A stretch of DNA of 64,000 nucleotides from Panagrolaimus kolymaensis (GCA_028622995.1 JAJQJQ010000067.1:248001-312000), one strand, 5' to 3'; numbered from the stretch's first letter, positions 35,101 to 47,591 are shown. Made by a program: numbers and translations. Notes: generated from the letters alone by a model not told the origin.

Positions 35101-36729
35101 TTTATTTATAATTTTTCGAGAATAAAAATTTATGGGTTTCGTTTTGCTTACTTTAATTAACAAAGGCTTTCCACCAAGAATGAAACCATTGAGTAACCTC
35201 AACGACCGACGAGTTGCATCAGGATGATTGAATTCACAAAACCCAAAAGCTTGGGGCTTTCCATTAGCTCCAGCAAGCCTTCGAAGGCTATTAACTGCGC
35301 CACATTCCTTAAATTTTTTTGAGGTAAATAAAAAATGCAACAAAAAAGTTTAAAATAGCTTACTTCACAAATTTTTTGAAGTAAATCTGTTTCAACTTCT
35401 TCAGAAATATTTCCAACAAACACCGTAGTTTTTGGAGGAGATCCTAATCGAAATTTTTGAGGTGGTGGTTGAGGATGATTCTGTTGTTGTTGTTGATGTT
35501 GTTGCATTTGAAGAGGTGGTGGTGGACCTCGTGGATGTTGTTGTTGATGTGGATGGGGTTGATGAGGATGCATATTTCCCATAGGTGGACGAAGTTGTGG
35601 TGGCATACGAAATCCAGGATTTGGTAAACCCTGTATTAAAGGTGGTCGATTCATTGGTGGACCAGCATTAAAAAATTGTCCTGGTATTGGCACTAAAAAT
35701 AGTTATTAGATTGCTTGGGAGGAAAAAAAGACCCATGCATACCAGTGAAAAAAATTGGAGTACCAAATCTTAAAGGTAACATCTTTTCTATTTTCCCTGG
35801 TTAAAGATTGCTGCAAAATATCAAAATCTTTAGTTTGTTTCTTAATAATAAAAAAAGCAAAACAAAATAAAAATATTTTTGCGAATTCCTTCAAAAACAA
35901 AAAAATTCAATAAGAAAAATAAAATAAAGCCAAAACCCTCTAAGAAGCAAGCGAAGAGAAGATTGACGACGACTAAAAGTCTTCTTTTTTTTTGCCTTCT
36001 TTTTGAAGATGGATGAAAGAAGAAAAAGAAAAATTTATTGTTCCGGAAAATAGTAGTAAGTAACCATTCACATTCATTGACTTGGACAACAAAAAGAAAG
36101 AAAGCCTGACAGATGCATGCAAGAAAGCAAGCAAGAAGAGGCAAAAAAAAAAAAAGAGAATTGTGAAGAAGAAAAAAATGTATGAGTCAAGTAGTCACTC
36201 GCTAGTCGCCGTTGCCATCGGGTGCATTCAACCCAAGACGAGAAAAAAAAATATGGGAGAAGGAAGAAAATGGCAAGAAATGGACATTTTGTTTTAGCGT
36301 TTAGATAAACATATTCCCAAAAAAGAAAAAAGAAGAAGAATACATTTGAAGAAAAATGAAACTCGTGTGGTTTAGGAAACTAAGAAACGTCTGAAATCAT
36401 TGTTATTGGTGGTGGCGGGTAAATAAAAAATGGGTATGTGTGTTTACATTTGTAATTGAAGCCTAGAAGAAAATGCCAGAAACTTTATTTTATCAATTTT
36501 GTGCTTGAAAAGGTTCAAAAATTAAGGCAGGCGAGAGATTCTAAATTTGCCACATCTTTGTTGCAAAAAGTCAAAATTAAACGCGGCAATAATTTTATAT
36601 ATTCCTAACCTATCTTTTGATACTCCAATTTTCTCATTAAAGAATAAAAAGATAAAGAAAAAACTAACTTGGATTTTGTAATGCAAAGGCACTAAATGGA
36701 GAACGAAATGGTGGACGTTGATATGCCAT
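32173..36729 (-). CDS. RBM25: RBM25-type splicing factor (RRM + RS/ER + PWI)
   Basis: Eight exons join in phase: 36669-36729, 35364-35692, 35152-35307, 34901-35090, 34769-34836, 33613-33785, 32795-33563 and 32173-32613, giving 728 residues (human RBM25 is 843). The order is diagnostic: a Pro/Gln/His-rich N-terminus, an RRM with RNP2 VFVGNI and RNP1 AFGFCEF, an RS-rich segment (RSSRSRSPQRNRSS), a long Arg/Glu coiled region (EKDREKERQRQKTRDREAE), and a C-terminal PWI domain (SRIRPWVAKKVLNYIG, then VTFICDCVKKR) that binds nucleic acid. RBM25 is a nuclear regulator of splice-site choice. The 983-bp intron between exons 5 and 6 holds a possible extra exon near 34053-34107, but it would break the frame. 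The tail after PWI is Thr/Ala/Ser-rich. Confidence 0.94.
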
Positions 36730-37999
36730 TTTTAATGCACGTTCTTCTTCTTTATAACAAAAAAAAGCAGCAAATCAACCAAATATTATCCGCAATAATA
36801 ATAAAGAAATAAGGAAATAAGGAATAATAGCTGCTGGCTTGCTAAAAAAATATATATATAAAATCAATAAAATGTTATTATAATAATTAATTCAAAGCAA
36901 AGAAAAGAAATAAACGTTGTCGTCGTTCACGAAAATAATGGAAACAGCAAAGAAAGAAAAAAGGATGAAATTGAATAAATTAAATCAATAGCTATCGAGC
37001 AAAACTGATCACTTTTTTTGTTAAATCTTTTGGATACCCGAAATTTAGAATTCGATTACTAAAATTTGTTAAATTTCACGCAAATATTTTTTATAAAATT
37101 TATAGCGGTGATGAAGAAAAAAAAATTAAGGTGCAAACTTAATTCAATCGTTTCAAGAGTTTTATTTTCTGAAATGACGTTCGATGGGTTGGTTGCTTTG
37201 GTTTAATGAAAAAATGCAAGGAAAAAATCTCAATAATTTGTTTATTATCATTTGCAAAGATGCTGGAAAAGTTGATTGACGTGAAGTTGTTGCTTCTACG
37301 GGAATGAATAAAAAAAAGTTTGCTTCAAGCGATGATTCACATTCTATCTTTTTTTGCCTTTAGTAAAATCATAAAATCAATGAAATAAAAGCAACAAGCT
37401 TGAGAAGTCAAGAGTTGATAATCCAAAAAAAATAAATAAAAGGTTCATCCAAAAACGAAGACTTTCATTATTCAACAAAGGTAAAAAAAACATAATTTTT
37501 TGATGAAACAACAAATAAATTTTATGTTAGTGGAAAAAATAACCTTTCTTCCATCATGTTATTAAAAAATTTTTAATTTTTAATGGTTCAAAAACTTAAA
37601 AAAATATTTTGAATAAACAAAATATGATTAAAAAAGCATCTCAAATCAATCGAAATTGTTGTTTTTGAATCATTGTTTAGTCTTAGCAAGAAGGTGTGAT
37701 CCTAAATGCTTCCCGCTCCTTTTATTCGTCAATCTTCAACACTTCAATTCTTCGATCAAGTAAATTTTCGCTTTCCTCATGTTTCAAAAATGTTATTTCA
37801 TCGTCGCTAAAAATGCTTTACATTAATATTTTTTTATCGCTATCTTCATTTCATTCTTTGCAAAAGCTTGCTTTCCAATTTACAAAGAAGCTATTCCAAA
37901 GCTTTGTTTATGCAAATTATTTTTTCATTGCTTTTTTTGTTTCTTTGTAAAAACTAATCCTTTCGCGTATTTTTATTTTGCTTCATTGAAACGACGACG
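36730..37999. other. Intergenic between divergent genes
   Basis: This is the upstream region of RBM25 (-) and of the Ig-type membrane protein (+). It is AT-rich and no exon was supported. A Ser/Phe-rich frame at 37696-37950 has no recognisable features. Confidence 0.5.
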
Positions 38000-39976
38000 A
38001 TGCTTTGGAACAAATTTATTACAGTCTTCATTACGTTTCAGCTTCTTCTTCCATCATCTTTTGGATTTGTGTATACAAAACGAAGTATTCAAGAAAAACA
38101 AGAAAAATATGATAAATACGTTCAATGTGTTAATGAAAGAAGTGCTTCAATGGATCAATGGAAGAATCAAAGACCTTTCAAAGCTTTAATGTTTCAACGT
38201 GATGCCAGTATTAAACTTCAATGCTTTCAATGTTATGTTTTCTTCAATCAACAACTTCTATATCATTTGTAAATGTTTTTAGTTTATCACCGGATGAAGA
38301 AGATAACATTGAAGAAATTTGGAAGCCAAACGATTCTTTTCTTGGACGAACTATTCGACTTTTGACAGAAAAAATCAAAAAGATTATTTCAAACTTGGCC
38401 AAAAAAGAAGATAAAGAACAAACATCATTTCGATGGGAATATCTCAAAATGGAAGAAAACTCGGAATGGATTGCTTCTATGAGTTTGGATACTCCTGATT
38501 CAACTTTAGAAAAAGCTCGAAGTGTTGTTAATAGGTGAGTTTTGATTGTTTCTTGTTTACATATTCATTGATAACATTGCTTTCATTTTTAGCTTCTTGA
38601 AACGTGAGAAGTCAAAAGCTGAAATAGGTGATCATTATGAAATGGAAATCTTCAAAGCAAATCATAATGATCATACTGGATTTTACCGTTGCATGCGAAT
38701 ATTCACTCGAACCATTAATGGAACACAAGAATATCAATTCAAAATAGAACAATTTTACTTCGTCGATGTTTTAACTTCCATTCCTGTTATTGTACGAGAA
38801 GCAGCAGCCAAAGGTGCACCAGAACTTTCAAAACTACCAAATCTTTCAAACAATTTAATTACAGTTCATTGGGATGTTTCAAAATGGGGTGATTGTAATC
38901 GATGTGGTGAAAAGGAATTAGGTGAACAACGACGGAAAATTCAATGTATGGTAAAGGTTAGTTTCTTATCCTCTTTTGTAATATGATGTATTAATGGACA
39001 TTGTTTTTAGCCGAAAAGTACAACATCGATCGATCAACTTTCAAGTTCTGAATTCGCCTTTTTTACAATGTTTGAAAGTGTACCTTGTTGGAGCTCATTG
39101 CTGCCATTGAGATATCGTAAAGAATTGGAGAATGTTCAAAATGTTGAAGAATTTCGTTCATGTCAAGTATGTTTCTTACTTTTTATAGCCTTTGTCAAAC
39201 GAAAGAATACTTTTATGTGTTTCTACCATTTCGATGTTTTCTTGTGTTATGTATTTTACTAAAACGTTTCTTCCTTTTTTAGTCTCCATGCTTCCTTCCA
39301 GATACAGAAACAAGAATTGTCAAAGATATTGATGAAAATGGAAAAGAATTTGTTGCAGATGAATTACCACCAAGTGAATTTAGTATTGCTGAAAGACTTC
39401 CACCATTGAAACCATCTGTTCGAAGAAAAACTATTTCGGTATGTTATAACTTTGTTAACTTCTCTCAATCTAGTACACACTTTTTTAGGAAAATGAAGGA
39501 AACAGCGTGGTTCTTGATTGTGGTCATAATAATGGCGATGTATTTTGGAGAAAAGATTTCAAGGATCTGTATTCAAAAGATTTACATGATGTTGATTCAA
39601 AGGATGCACGAGAATACATAAATGCTGATGGTCAATTGGTTATTCAAGTTTTGAGAACTGATGATGCTGGATATTATTCGTAAGTTAATACTGATGGTGC
39701 TATAAGACTTGCTTCAATTCTTGCTGCTCGATATCATTCAACTCTGCAAGTACTACTAACTTCTTCAATTTCAGGTGCTTCACAACTCCAAATGTGCTTC
39801 AACGAACTTTTCGACTCATCATTACTCAATCAAATCCAACTGAAGAATATATTGGTTATATCAAAATTGTTTTAAGATATACAACTGGTTTACTCATTGC
39901 TGTATTGGTTATTCGAACTATTCTCAAAACAAATGCTAATGTGGAACAACATCATCGTACCGCTCCAAAGAAATAA
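38000..39976 (+). CDS. Ig-type single-pass membrane protein, FAM187-like
   Basis: Exons after the first are firm: 38283-38534, 38593-38956, 39011-39166, 39283-39438, 39489-39679 and 39775-39976. Exon 1 starts at 38000 with a signal peptide (MLWNKFITVFITFQLLLPSS), but its 3' junction is unresolved (see findings). There are two Ig-like units: SIKLQCFQC to DHTGFYRCMRI, and NSVVLDCGHNNGDVFWRKD to TDDAGYYSCF. Between them is a WDVSKWGDCNRCGEKELGEQ segment, as in the thrombospondin-like linker of FAM187 proteins. A C-terminal transmembrane helix (TTGLLIAVLVIRTIL) ends in a short basic tail. The length is about 500-530 residues. Cell-surface adhesion or recognition is likely; the FAM187 assignment is tentative. 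AATAAA is at 40036-40041. Confidence 0.75.
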
Positions 39977-40445
39977 TTTGTATGGATGTTTAATGGTTTA
40001 TGTTTTTTTGTTTGTATTTTATGTTTTTTTTTTGTAATAAATGGTAGTTTCTTGGTATTTGTTATTGCATGAAATGAGCTCACCGATTTGGTCTGATCAC
40101 CTTTGGATGTAGCTCATTTGAACCCTCATGTTTAGTATTTTAGACTCATTGACACCTCAATAATTCCATTGTTTTAGTAACTCATAGTTCACTTCCTCTC
40201 TATCATACCGAGTCAGTCATAATCGCATTTTTTCCCCTTCACTTTATTGTAAATCAAACAACCATTAACATTGCTGCTGTTTTTTTTGTTTAGCATAAAA
40301 GTTTGATAAAATGGTGTGATTGCTTTCTCACTTTTTTGGTTAATAGTTTTTAGTTTTTTTTAAACAAAAAACGAAATTAGTCGGTTATTTTAGTGGTTGA
40401 TTTGGGCAGCAGCAACAGAGGTGGCGGCGGAAGCAATAAATAACA
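39977..40445. other. Spacer between the Ig-type gene and aquaglyceroporin 1
   Basis: A 469-bp interval between two plus-strand genes. It contains the AATAAA of the upstream gene and then AT-rich sequence. No further gene is seen. Confidence 0.4.
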
Positions 40446-42343
40446 ATGCATCCAGATTTTGTTAAAAGTGTTGAAAAAAAATTTCGAATTAAAACAAAAC
40501 TTGGCCGTTGTATTTTAGCTGAATGTTTATGTACAGCATTCTTGTGTGTAAGTTTTGAAGAACCTATGTTTATGAGAAGCAGCTTACGTGGATTCCATTT
40601 TTCTTTTTTACTGAATTCAATGACTCTTAAATTAACCAAGGATGCTTGCTTTTCAGTATGCAGGTTTTAATTGCACAGCTCAATCAGTATTATCCAACCG
40701 TGAATCGGGTGATTTTCTTGCTTCTGCAATTGGTTGGGGTTTGAGTATTACTTTTGCCGTTCAAATGGGCTTCAATATTTCTGGTAAGGTGGAGGATGTC
40801 TTTCAAAGGCCAAGACAATAATTTTCAAAGCTTGAGAGAAAGTTTTTTTTATTTCTATTGAAATCTTGCCTCTTAATTTTCATTTTTCGATGTTTTATGT
40901 TTTTGTTTTTACGAACCATTTCTTTCCTTTTTTGACAATTTCATTTTCGATTGATTGTGACTTTGATTTCGAAAACCAGGAAACTTGAAAAACCATCTGA
41001 CGACCTAATCGTTATTTTGGTTTTGCATAATTTTTTTATTGAACTAACATAATCGCTTTCAATTAAATTTTTTTAATAAAACTTATAAACTCATGCAAGT
41101 ACATTTCGAAAGTTAAAAAACTAATCAATATTTGAGACGGAAATGTTTTTTTGGGTTTTATAAATTTCGTAAAGGATTACGGAGCTAATATGGAATTTTG
41201 AGTAAAAGCTTTGCCACTTTTTTTATTTTGCAATTTAAAATTATTTGGAACATTTTTTTTCTTCTTGGAAGCAATTTGTAGTTTCTCGATGATTTATTTT
41301 TTCTCGACTTTTTTTAGGTTCACATTGTAATTGCAGCGTTAGCTTCTTTATGTTTACACTTGGAGAATTGCCATTTTTACATTTTATTTATTATTCCCTT
41401 GCACAATTTGTTGGAGCCTTTTTGGGTTCTGGTCTTACTTATTTACAATATTATGGTAAACCAAAAAAGGAATTTTTAACACAAATTCTAAAAATAAGAA
41501 GATTTTAGATCAAATAAATGCTTTTGATGGTGGAATTCGAGCAGTGAATGGACCAACAGCTACAGCGGGAATATTTGCAACTTATCCGCATCCAAATTTA
41601 ACTTTTACTGGGGCATTCATTGATCAAGTAATTGACACACTTTTACCATTTTTTTCCCAACAAAAAAAATATATTTTCAAAGCTCTAATTTTTTTTAAAA
41701 TCTAAAACGTGTGCTTTTTTTTTGCCGCAAAATGTTTTTTGATAGCAAAAATTAGGCAACTTTGATAGAAATTTAAATCCATAATTTTTTTTAGACAATG
41801 TGCACAACATTTTTATGTATAATAATTGGAACAATAACAGAACCAAAAAATAAAATTCCCAGAGCGGCCCAACCTCCATTATTTGGAGCTATGATAACTC
41901 TTTTAACTTTGGGTTATGGCTTCAATGCAGGAAATGCAATGAATCCTGCGCGGGATTTAGGTCCTCGTCTTTTTACTTTTTGCATTGGTTATGGTAAAGA
42001 AGTATTTAGTCATTTTGATTATTCATGGTGGATCATTCCCGTTGTATGTCCTTTAATTGGAGCTGTATTTGGAACTTGGATATATCGAATATTTTTTGGT
42101 GCTAATATTGATCATCATCCCGATGACGATGATGATGATGAAGTTCTTCCAAGAAATAATGTAAAAAATATTTCACCATTAAATTTAAGCATAAAAAATA
42201 ATCCAACAAAAATATGGCCTCCAACTAAACCACCTCCTCCAGCGGCGGCGGCATCAGTGAATTTTATAGTTGATTTTTCAAAAAAAGATAAAAATCTTCC
42301 AAATTCTCCAAATCCTCCAACAAATTCGTTTATTTTGCCGTAG
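40446..42343 (+). CDS. Aquaglyceroporin with degenerate first NPA box
   Basis: Five exons, 40446-40547, 40657-40783, 41318-41455, 41509-41627 and 41795-42343, give 344 residues. Six hydrophobic helices are recognisable. The second pore half-helix is canonical for glycerol facilitators ([16 protein letters not shown] at 212-214, Asp216). The first, usually SG(S/A)HLNPA, reads SGSHCNCS (76-83), so Pro and Ala are replaced by Cys and Ser. This is an unorthodox aquaporin; pore selectivity may differ. The C-terminal tail (about 70 residues) is Asp-rich then Pro/Asn-rich and cytosolic. Intron positions match those of the aquaglyceroporin at 47592, indicating duplication. It probably transports water, glycerol or small solutes across the plasma membrane. 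Confidence 0.9.
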
Positions 42344-42881
42344 AAAATTTATTTTATTATTTATGTTTTGTAAAAATTATTGTTACTTTTTGTTTTCTTC
42401 TTTTGCTTCAGCGTTAAGCAAAAAAACTTAGAAAAGGGCAGAAATCTACGGTTTTCTTGAATAAATAAAAATAAAGAAGGGCGAATTAGTCAGTTTTTTA
42501 TTAGTCAAAAATGGAACAATAAAAATTTCATATTTATCGGTTATGGAAAAAGTAAACCAAATGTAAAAAAGTAAAATATTGATTGATACATAACAATTTT
42601 TGTAAGCAACCTAAAATCCATATATATTCGATTAATGGATAACAAACAATATTTTTCATAACTGTAAAACATAAGCTTCCCCCACAGCGTAATCAGGGCG
42701 GATTTGAAACGGCCAAGCAGACGATCCCTTTTGCATGTTGCCAAAATGTCAAACAAAGGCAAAAGCAATGATTTTTTTTAGAAAGCAAAGCTACAGGTTT
42801 TATATCGGTGATAGAATTACTAAATTAAAGGTGCAAACATTTTTTCTCACGTTTTAATAAGATTGACAAAGGACTAAAGAG

Positions 42882-44508
42882 CACAGCGGTACCTTTGTTG
42901 CTTTTTTGGCGTAGTGGTTGGCAACCATCTTGATCAACGTATGTTGATTATGCATTAATATGATTTATTTTTTCATATCTTTATTTATTTTTTAAACTAT
43001 TAAACGATTAATGAGTATTTAAGGAACATAACTAGCCAAAAATTAATGTAAAAATGGGTAATTTTTCCTCTATTCCTTTACATTGAAAATGTCACTTTTT
43101 CAAAAGTTCCGATGGCTGTAATAATTAATAATTTCGATTTCTGGGAAGTCCCACCTCTTTTAATACATTATAATGGACCATCTAATGATGTTTGTAACAA
43201 CAAACCTCAAATTCGATCGTTTGAGCCCATTTTATAGCCAAAATTCGACATTTTAACGGTAAAATTAGCAACCGATCACCTTAAAATTAAAAAATGATTT
43301 TTTTTTGATATGAAGCATAACCAAAGCTCGATGTTGTTTTGTTCACAGTATTCGAATGTACTAGTTCGTGAAGCTAGAAAAATCTAGAAAGATTCTGGTC
43401 CAAAGTTATAGGACTTTGAATGAGATTTTGGTGAAATTTTTAAAGAAAATCTCCATAAATCCTCTCAAATTTAAATGTATTTAGTTGATTATTGATAACA
43501 AAGACCTCATACGTGTATGAAAAACATATATTTATGCATCACTAATAAAAAAAAGTAACCAAGTTGAAATATTTCTTGCATTACAAGGTCATCAACTATG
43601 TTAGAGTACCACACGATAAAAAAAAATCAAAAATTAAAAATTTTTTATATAATGTTGAAATGGCTTTAAATATGCCAAATAAAAATCAAATATGAAATTA
43701 CTGTTCTAAAATCTCTCTAAAATCTCTTTTTAAAAGTTAAAATTCGTGGTTTTAAATATTTTTGATTTTTTTATCGTGTGGTACTCTAACATAGTTGATG
43801 ACCTTGTAATGCAAGAAATATTTCAACTTGGTTACTTTTTTTTATTAGTGATGCATAAATATATGTTTTTCATACACGTATGAGGTCTTTGTTATCAATA
43901 ATCAACTAAATACATTTAAATTTGAGAGGATTTATGGAGATTTTCTTTAAAAATTTCACCAAAATCTCATTCAAAGTCCTATAACTTTGGACCAGAATCT
44001 TTCTAGATTTTTCTAGCTTCACGAACTAGTACATTCGAATACTGTGAACAAAACAACATCGAGCTTTGGTTATGCTTCATATCAAAAAAAAATCATTTTT
44101 TAATTTTAAGGTGATTGGTTGCTAATTTTACCGTTAAAATGTCGAATTTTGGCTATAAAATGGGCTCAAACGATCGAATTTGAGGTTTGTTGTTACAAAC
44201 ATCATTAGATGGTCCATTATAATGTATTAAAAGAGGTGGGACTTCCCAGAAATCGAAATTATTAATTATTACAGCCATCGGAACTTTTGAAAAAGTGACA
44301 TTTTCAATGTAAAGGAATAGAGGAAAAATTACCCATTTTTACATTAATTTTTGGCTAGTTATGTTCCTTAAATACTCATTAATCGTTTAATAGTTTAAAA
44401 AATAAATAAAGATATGAAAAAATAAATCATATTAATGCATAATCAACATACGTTGATCAAGATGGTTGCCAACCACTACGCCAAAAAAGCAACAAAGGTA
44501 CCGCTGTG
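42882..44508. mobile_element. 1627-bp foldback element, copy 2
   Basis: The arms 42882-43634 (753 bp) and 43758-44508 (751 bp) are near-identical inverted copies around a 123-bp loop. The sequence matches copy 1 at 19924-21550, but the loop is the reverse complement, so this copy is in the opposite orientation. It is flanked by a direct AAAGAG hexamer (42876-42881 and 44509-44514). No coding capacity was found. Confidence 0.93.
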
Positions 44509-45378
44509 AAAGAGTATTAAGGAGATATGTTTAAGTAAAACAATCACTTTTTTAAGGCATCTGGAGGTGAAGTTTTGATGCATCGAAAGTTGCAAAAAGT
44601 TACGCTGGAGCCATTTTTTTATTTTCCAATCAAATTGAAACTGGCCTGCATGGAAAGATAGATGTTTATCTAACTTGAAAAACGTCTGGAATAGAATTTT
44701 TTAAAACCATATTCATGTTTTTTTACTCCTAGTCGAAATGAATGAGATGACATAAAAACGCGTTTTTTAGCCAAGATTGAAAAAAGTTAGGCTGGAGCCA
44801 TTTTTTTCTTTGTTGATAGAATTAAAAACTGCTTGTACGAAGATGTAGCTAATGCCTTAACTTGAAGAACGTCTGGAATCAATTTTTTTTAAAGGGATTC
44901 TGGATTTTTTAATTAGTCGTTAACTGTAAAAAACTACAAAAAAATCCAAAAAATGCATGATTTCTTTCGATTTCCCCTTTCTCTTTGCTTTCCTTTGGTC
45001 TCTTAACGCGATTGAGCTTGTCGGTTTCTACTCCGCCTTTGATTGAAAATGATTGCGCTGTGCCCCGATCACCATCACATTTTTCAACAACTATCTTTTT
45101 CAAAAACATGCTTTCTTTTTTCATTAAATTTTTTATTTCCCATGAATATTTCCATCCAAGCACGAAAGAATGAAAGCAAAAACAACGATGAAATTTGCAA
45201 ATTTTGTTGTTGTTGGATTTTTAGTTTGCTTGCTTGCGTCAAAATGAACAATGATAAAATTTGGATATTAGAAGTTTTTATCATTTTTTTTTGTTTGCTG
45301 TCAAATTATTTTCTCATCATTCAACAAGTTTCATTCATTGACAACTACGACGAACGATCAACAACGAAGACGACGACA
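44509..45378. other. Intergenic with a diverged direct duplication
   Basis: Two related blocks of about 110 bp start near 44592 and 44780. Both read AAAAAGTTA(C/G)GCTGGAGCC and continue through AACTTGAA(A/G)AACGTCTGGAAT. They are probably remnants of an old repeat. The rest is AT-rich sequence upstream of the Cys-rich gene. Confidence 0.6.
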
Positions 45379-46499
45379 ATGCTGAAGAAGATGCTTGGTT
45401 TTTCTTTCATTTTGATGATCTTTATTGCTGTTCATTTCGTTTCGCTTGATGCAACAACAACTTCTCAAGAAGATATCGAATTAAATCATGCTCTCAAAGT
45501 GGCTTCTCTTGCTCATGATATTCAAAATGTATGTTCTCATGCTATTGGAAGAAATCAATCATCATCAAATTTGAACACCTTTGTTTATGGATGCTTTTTG
45601 AACAAATCTATCGAAGATTCTCAAATGATCGTCAATGGTATGGCTTTTTTGTATGTATCACCTTGTATTGGAGTTGCTTGTATTGCCTTTTCCATCCTTT
45701 CTTCAATATGCTTTTAACCACACATTTCCTTTTTAGATTTTCAATTATGTTGCAGCTTACGAGAAATGAAATGTGACGAAGAAATGGATTGCTCAAATAG
45801 ATTTTGTGAATGTTTGGATATGATCAATATCGTCAATGAACCATTTTCAAATGAATGCATTTCATCAAAATTGGAATTCTGTGAATCAACTACATCTCCA
45901 TGGGGTCATAATGATAAACATCTCGAAGATGATGTTGGCTTTCTTCGTGTTTACAAATCTAATGTTCTTCTTGGTGGATGGGGTATTGGCTTCTTTGTGG
46001 TTATAACTTTTGTAAGCTTTATCTTCTCTCTTTTCTATGAACTTAACATTTTTGATAGATAGTAGTGTGTACTTTTTGCTTGTTAAGCATACCATACGTG
46101 GAATGCATCTTTATAGTGATTACTAACCTTCCTTTTTTTCAGATTTCATTCTGTGGATTTTGTTTTCTCATCTTTATCTGTGTTTCATATCGGTGTTGTG
46201 GATCAAAGCAAGAACAGCCAGAAGAGGCGCCATATTATTACCCACAAGAAGAAATTTATCAAGAAACAGGAAGTAATGGTGAAATGGTAGAATATTCAAT
46301 CAATGCTCCTCATGATCCTCGTACAATGACAACTCAACGATCTCAAGCTCCTGAACAGCAACAACAAGAAAAAGAAAATCCTCCACCATCTCAATCAGCA
46401 ACAACAGCAGCTGCAGCTGCAGCACCAACTCAACAACCATCAATTGCAACAACAAAAACCAAAGATGTTACAAATACTGTTTCAACCATTGCTCATTAG
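45379..46499 (+). CDS. Cys-rich single-pass membrane protein, unknown family
   Basis: Three exons, 45379-45637, 45737-46011 and 46143-46499, join in phase to give 296 residues. The N-terminal KKMLGFSFILMIFIAVHFVS is a signal peptide. The ectodomain has about a dozen Cys residues (VCSHAIG, LCCSLREMKCDEEMDCSNRFCECLD, NECISSKLEFCES). A transmembrane segment spans the exon 2/3 junction (IGFFVVITF then ISFCGFCFLIFICVS), followed by YRCCGSK (possible palmitoylation) and a Tyr/Pro/Gln-rich cytosolic tail with PYYYPQEEIYQ, a candidate phosphotyrosine or WW-type docking region. I do not recognise the family. The upstream in-frame ATGs would extend the frame 5' but bury the signal peptide, so the ATG at 45379 is preferred. 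AATAAA is at 46572-46577. Confidence 0.75.
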
Positions 46500-46747
46500 T
46501 ATTATTATTTTTCGTTGATCTGTTTTTGCTTTTATGTTTTATGTATTGTATGTCTATTTGTATGTAATAATAATAAAGTTTTATAAAGAAAAACAAAAGA
46601 CTTATAAACAACATTCGCTGGAAAATGGATGATTACTTACAATATTTTTTGAGGTAATACTTATCCCACATTTCAAGATGCATGAATGAGGCTATGAAAG
46701 GGAGTTAATTGAGTTTTCTCTGAGCTTAAGTTTTTTCCTTGCAATCA
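46500..46747. other. 3' flank of the Cys-rich gene
   Basis: This contains the polyadenylation signal and then unremarkable AT-rich sequence up to the TTAA element. Confidence 0.4.
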
Positions 46748-46984
46748 TTAAAGGACGACTGTACTTTCTGTTTTTTTCAAATTGTTTCAAACGAACCGCG
46801 GTTCTGTCCCCAAGTGGTAAAGTGCTTTGAACATCGAAAAACCGTAATGCTACAGTAATATCTCACTTCCAAATTACGGTATCATTACGGTTTTTCGATG
46901 TTCAAAGCACTTTACCACTTGGGGACAGAACCGCGGTTCGTTTGAAACAATTTGAAAAAAACAGAAAGTACAGTCGTCCTTTAA
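46748..46984. mobile_element. Palindromic MITE with TTAA ends (type 2)
   Basis: TTAA at 46748-46751 and 46981-46984 flanks perfect or near-perfect arms starting AGGACGACTGTACTTTCTG and running about 100 bp inward. The arms share the internal CGAACCGCGGTTCTGTCCC and AAGTGCTTTGAACATCG. The loop is short. It has no coding capacity. Its sequence is unrelated to the 14071 element except for TTAA followed by AGG. Confidence 0.88.
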
Positions 46985-47591
46985 TCAATTTTCTTGGGTT
47001 TTTTCTTGAATGATTGCGAACACATTCTTTCTTGTTTCTTTCTTTCTTTTTTACAGGTGAGAAAAAAAAAGTGTGCTGCTAGGATAAATCAAATCCAAAA
47101 AAATCTCTTTTCTCGTTAGCTTTAAAAATGCTGCTAACCAACCAACCACAAAGGAGGATGTATGGATTTCCCCAAAAACGATTACTAACTAACTAACTAA
47201 CTTTTGCGGCGGTGGTGGCATAAAACAAGAAAGGTGAGTGACAACTGTCGTTTTTGTTGTTAAATCGTTTTGCATCTTTGTCATTTTTTTCTTAAAGATT
47301 TAATTACTAACTAAAAAAAGTATAATAAAGTCCGCCTTGAAAATGGAAAGATTAGATGATAGGCAATAACAAAAAAAAATGTTTCAGAGAAAAAAAGGAA
47401 AAGCAAAAACTGAAAAAGTTTTTTTACTAAAAACATGCTTCTCAAATGACCACAATGAAACAAAAAAAATTAATCCCTGATATATTTAAAAATATTATAA
47501 TATTATTTTTGTGAGGAGCTTGCTTTTTAGATATTATTAGTTTAATTTCCTGTTTATATATTTTTGATTATTAATATTTCCATCTGAAAAA
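46985..47591. other. Upstream region of aquaglyceroporin 2
   Basis: AT-rich, with TTTCTTTC tracts and a TAACTAACTAAC patch near 47185. No exon or RNA gene was recognised. Confidence 0.4.

Noticed and set aside
45043..45378. N-terminal extension of the Cys-rich gene from ATG 45043
   Set aside because: It would bury the clear signal peptide at 45379 behind 112 low-complexity residues.
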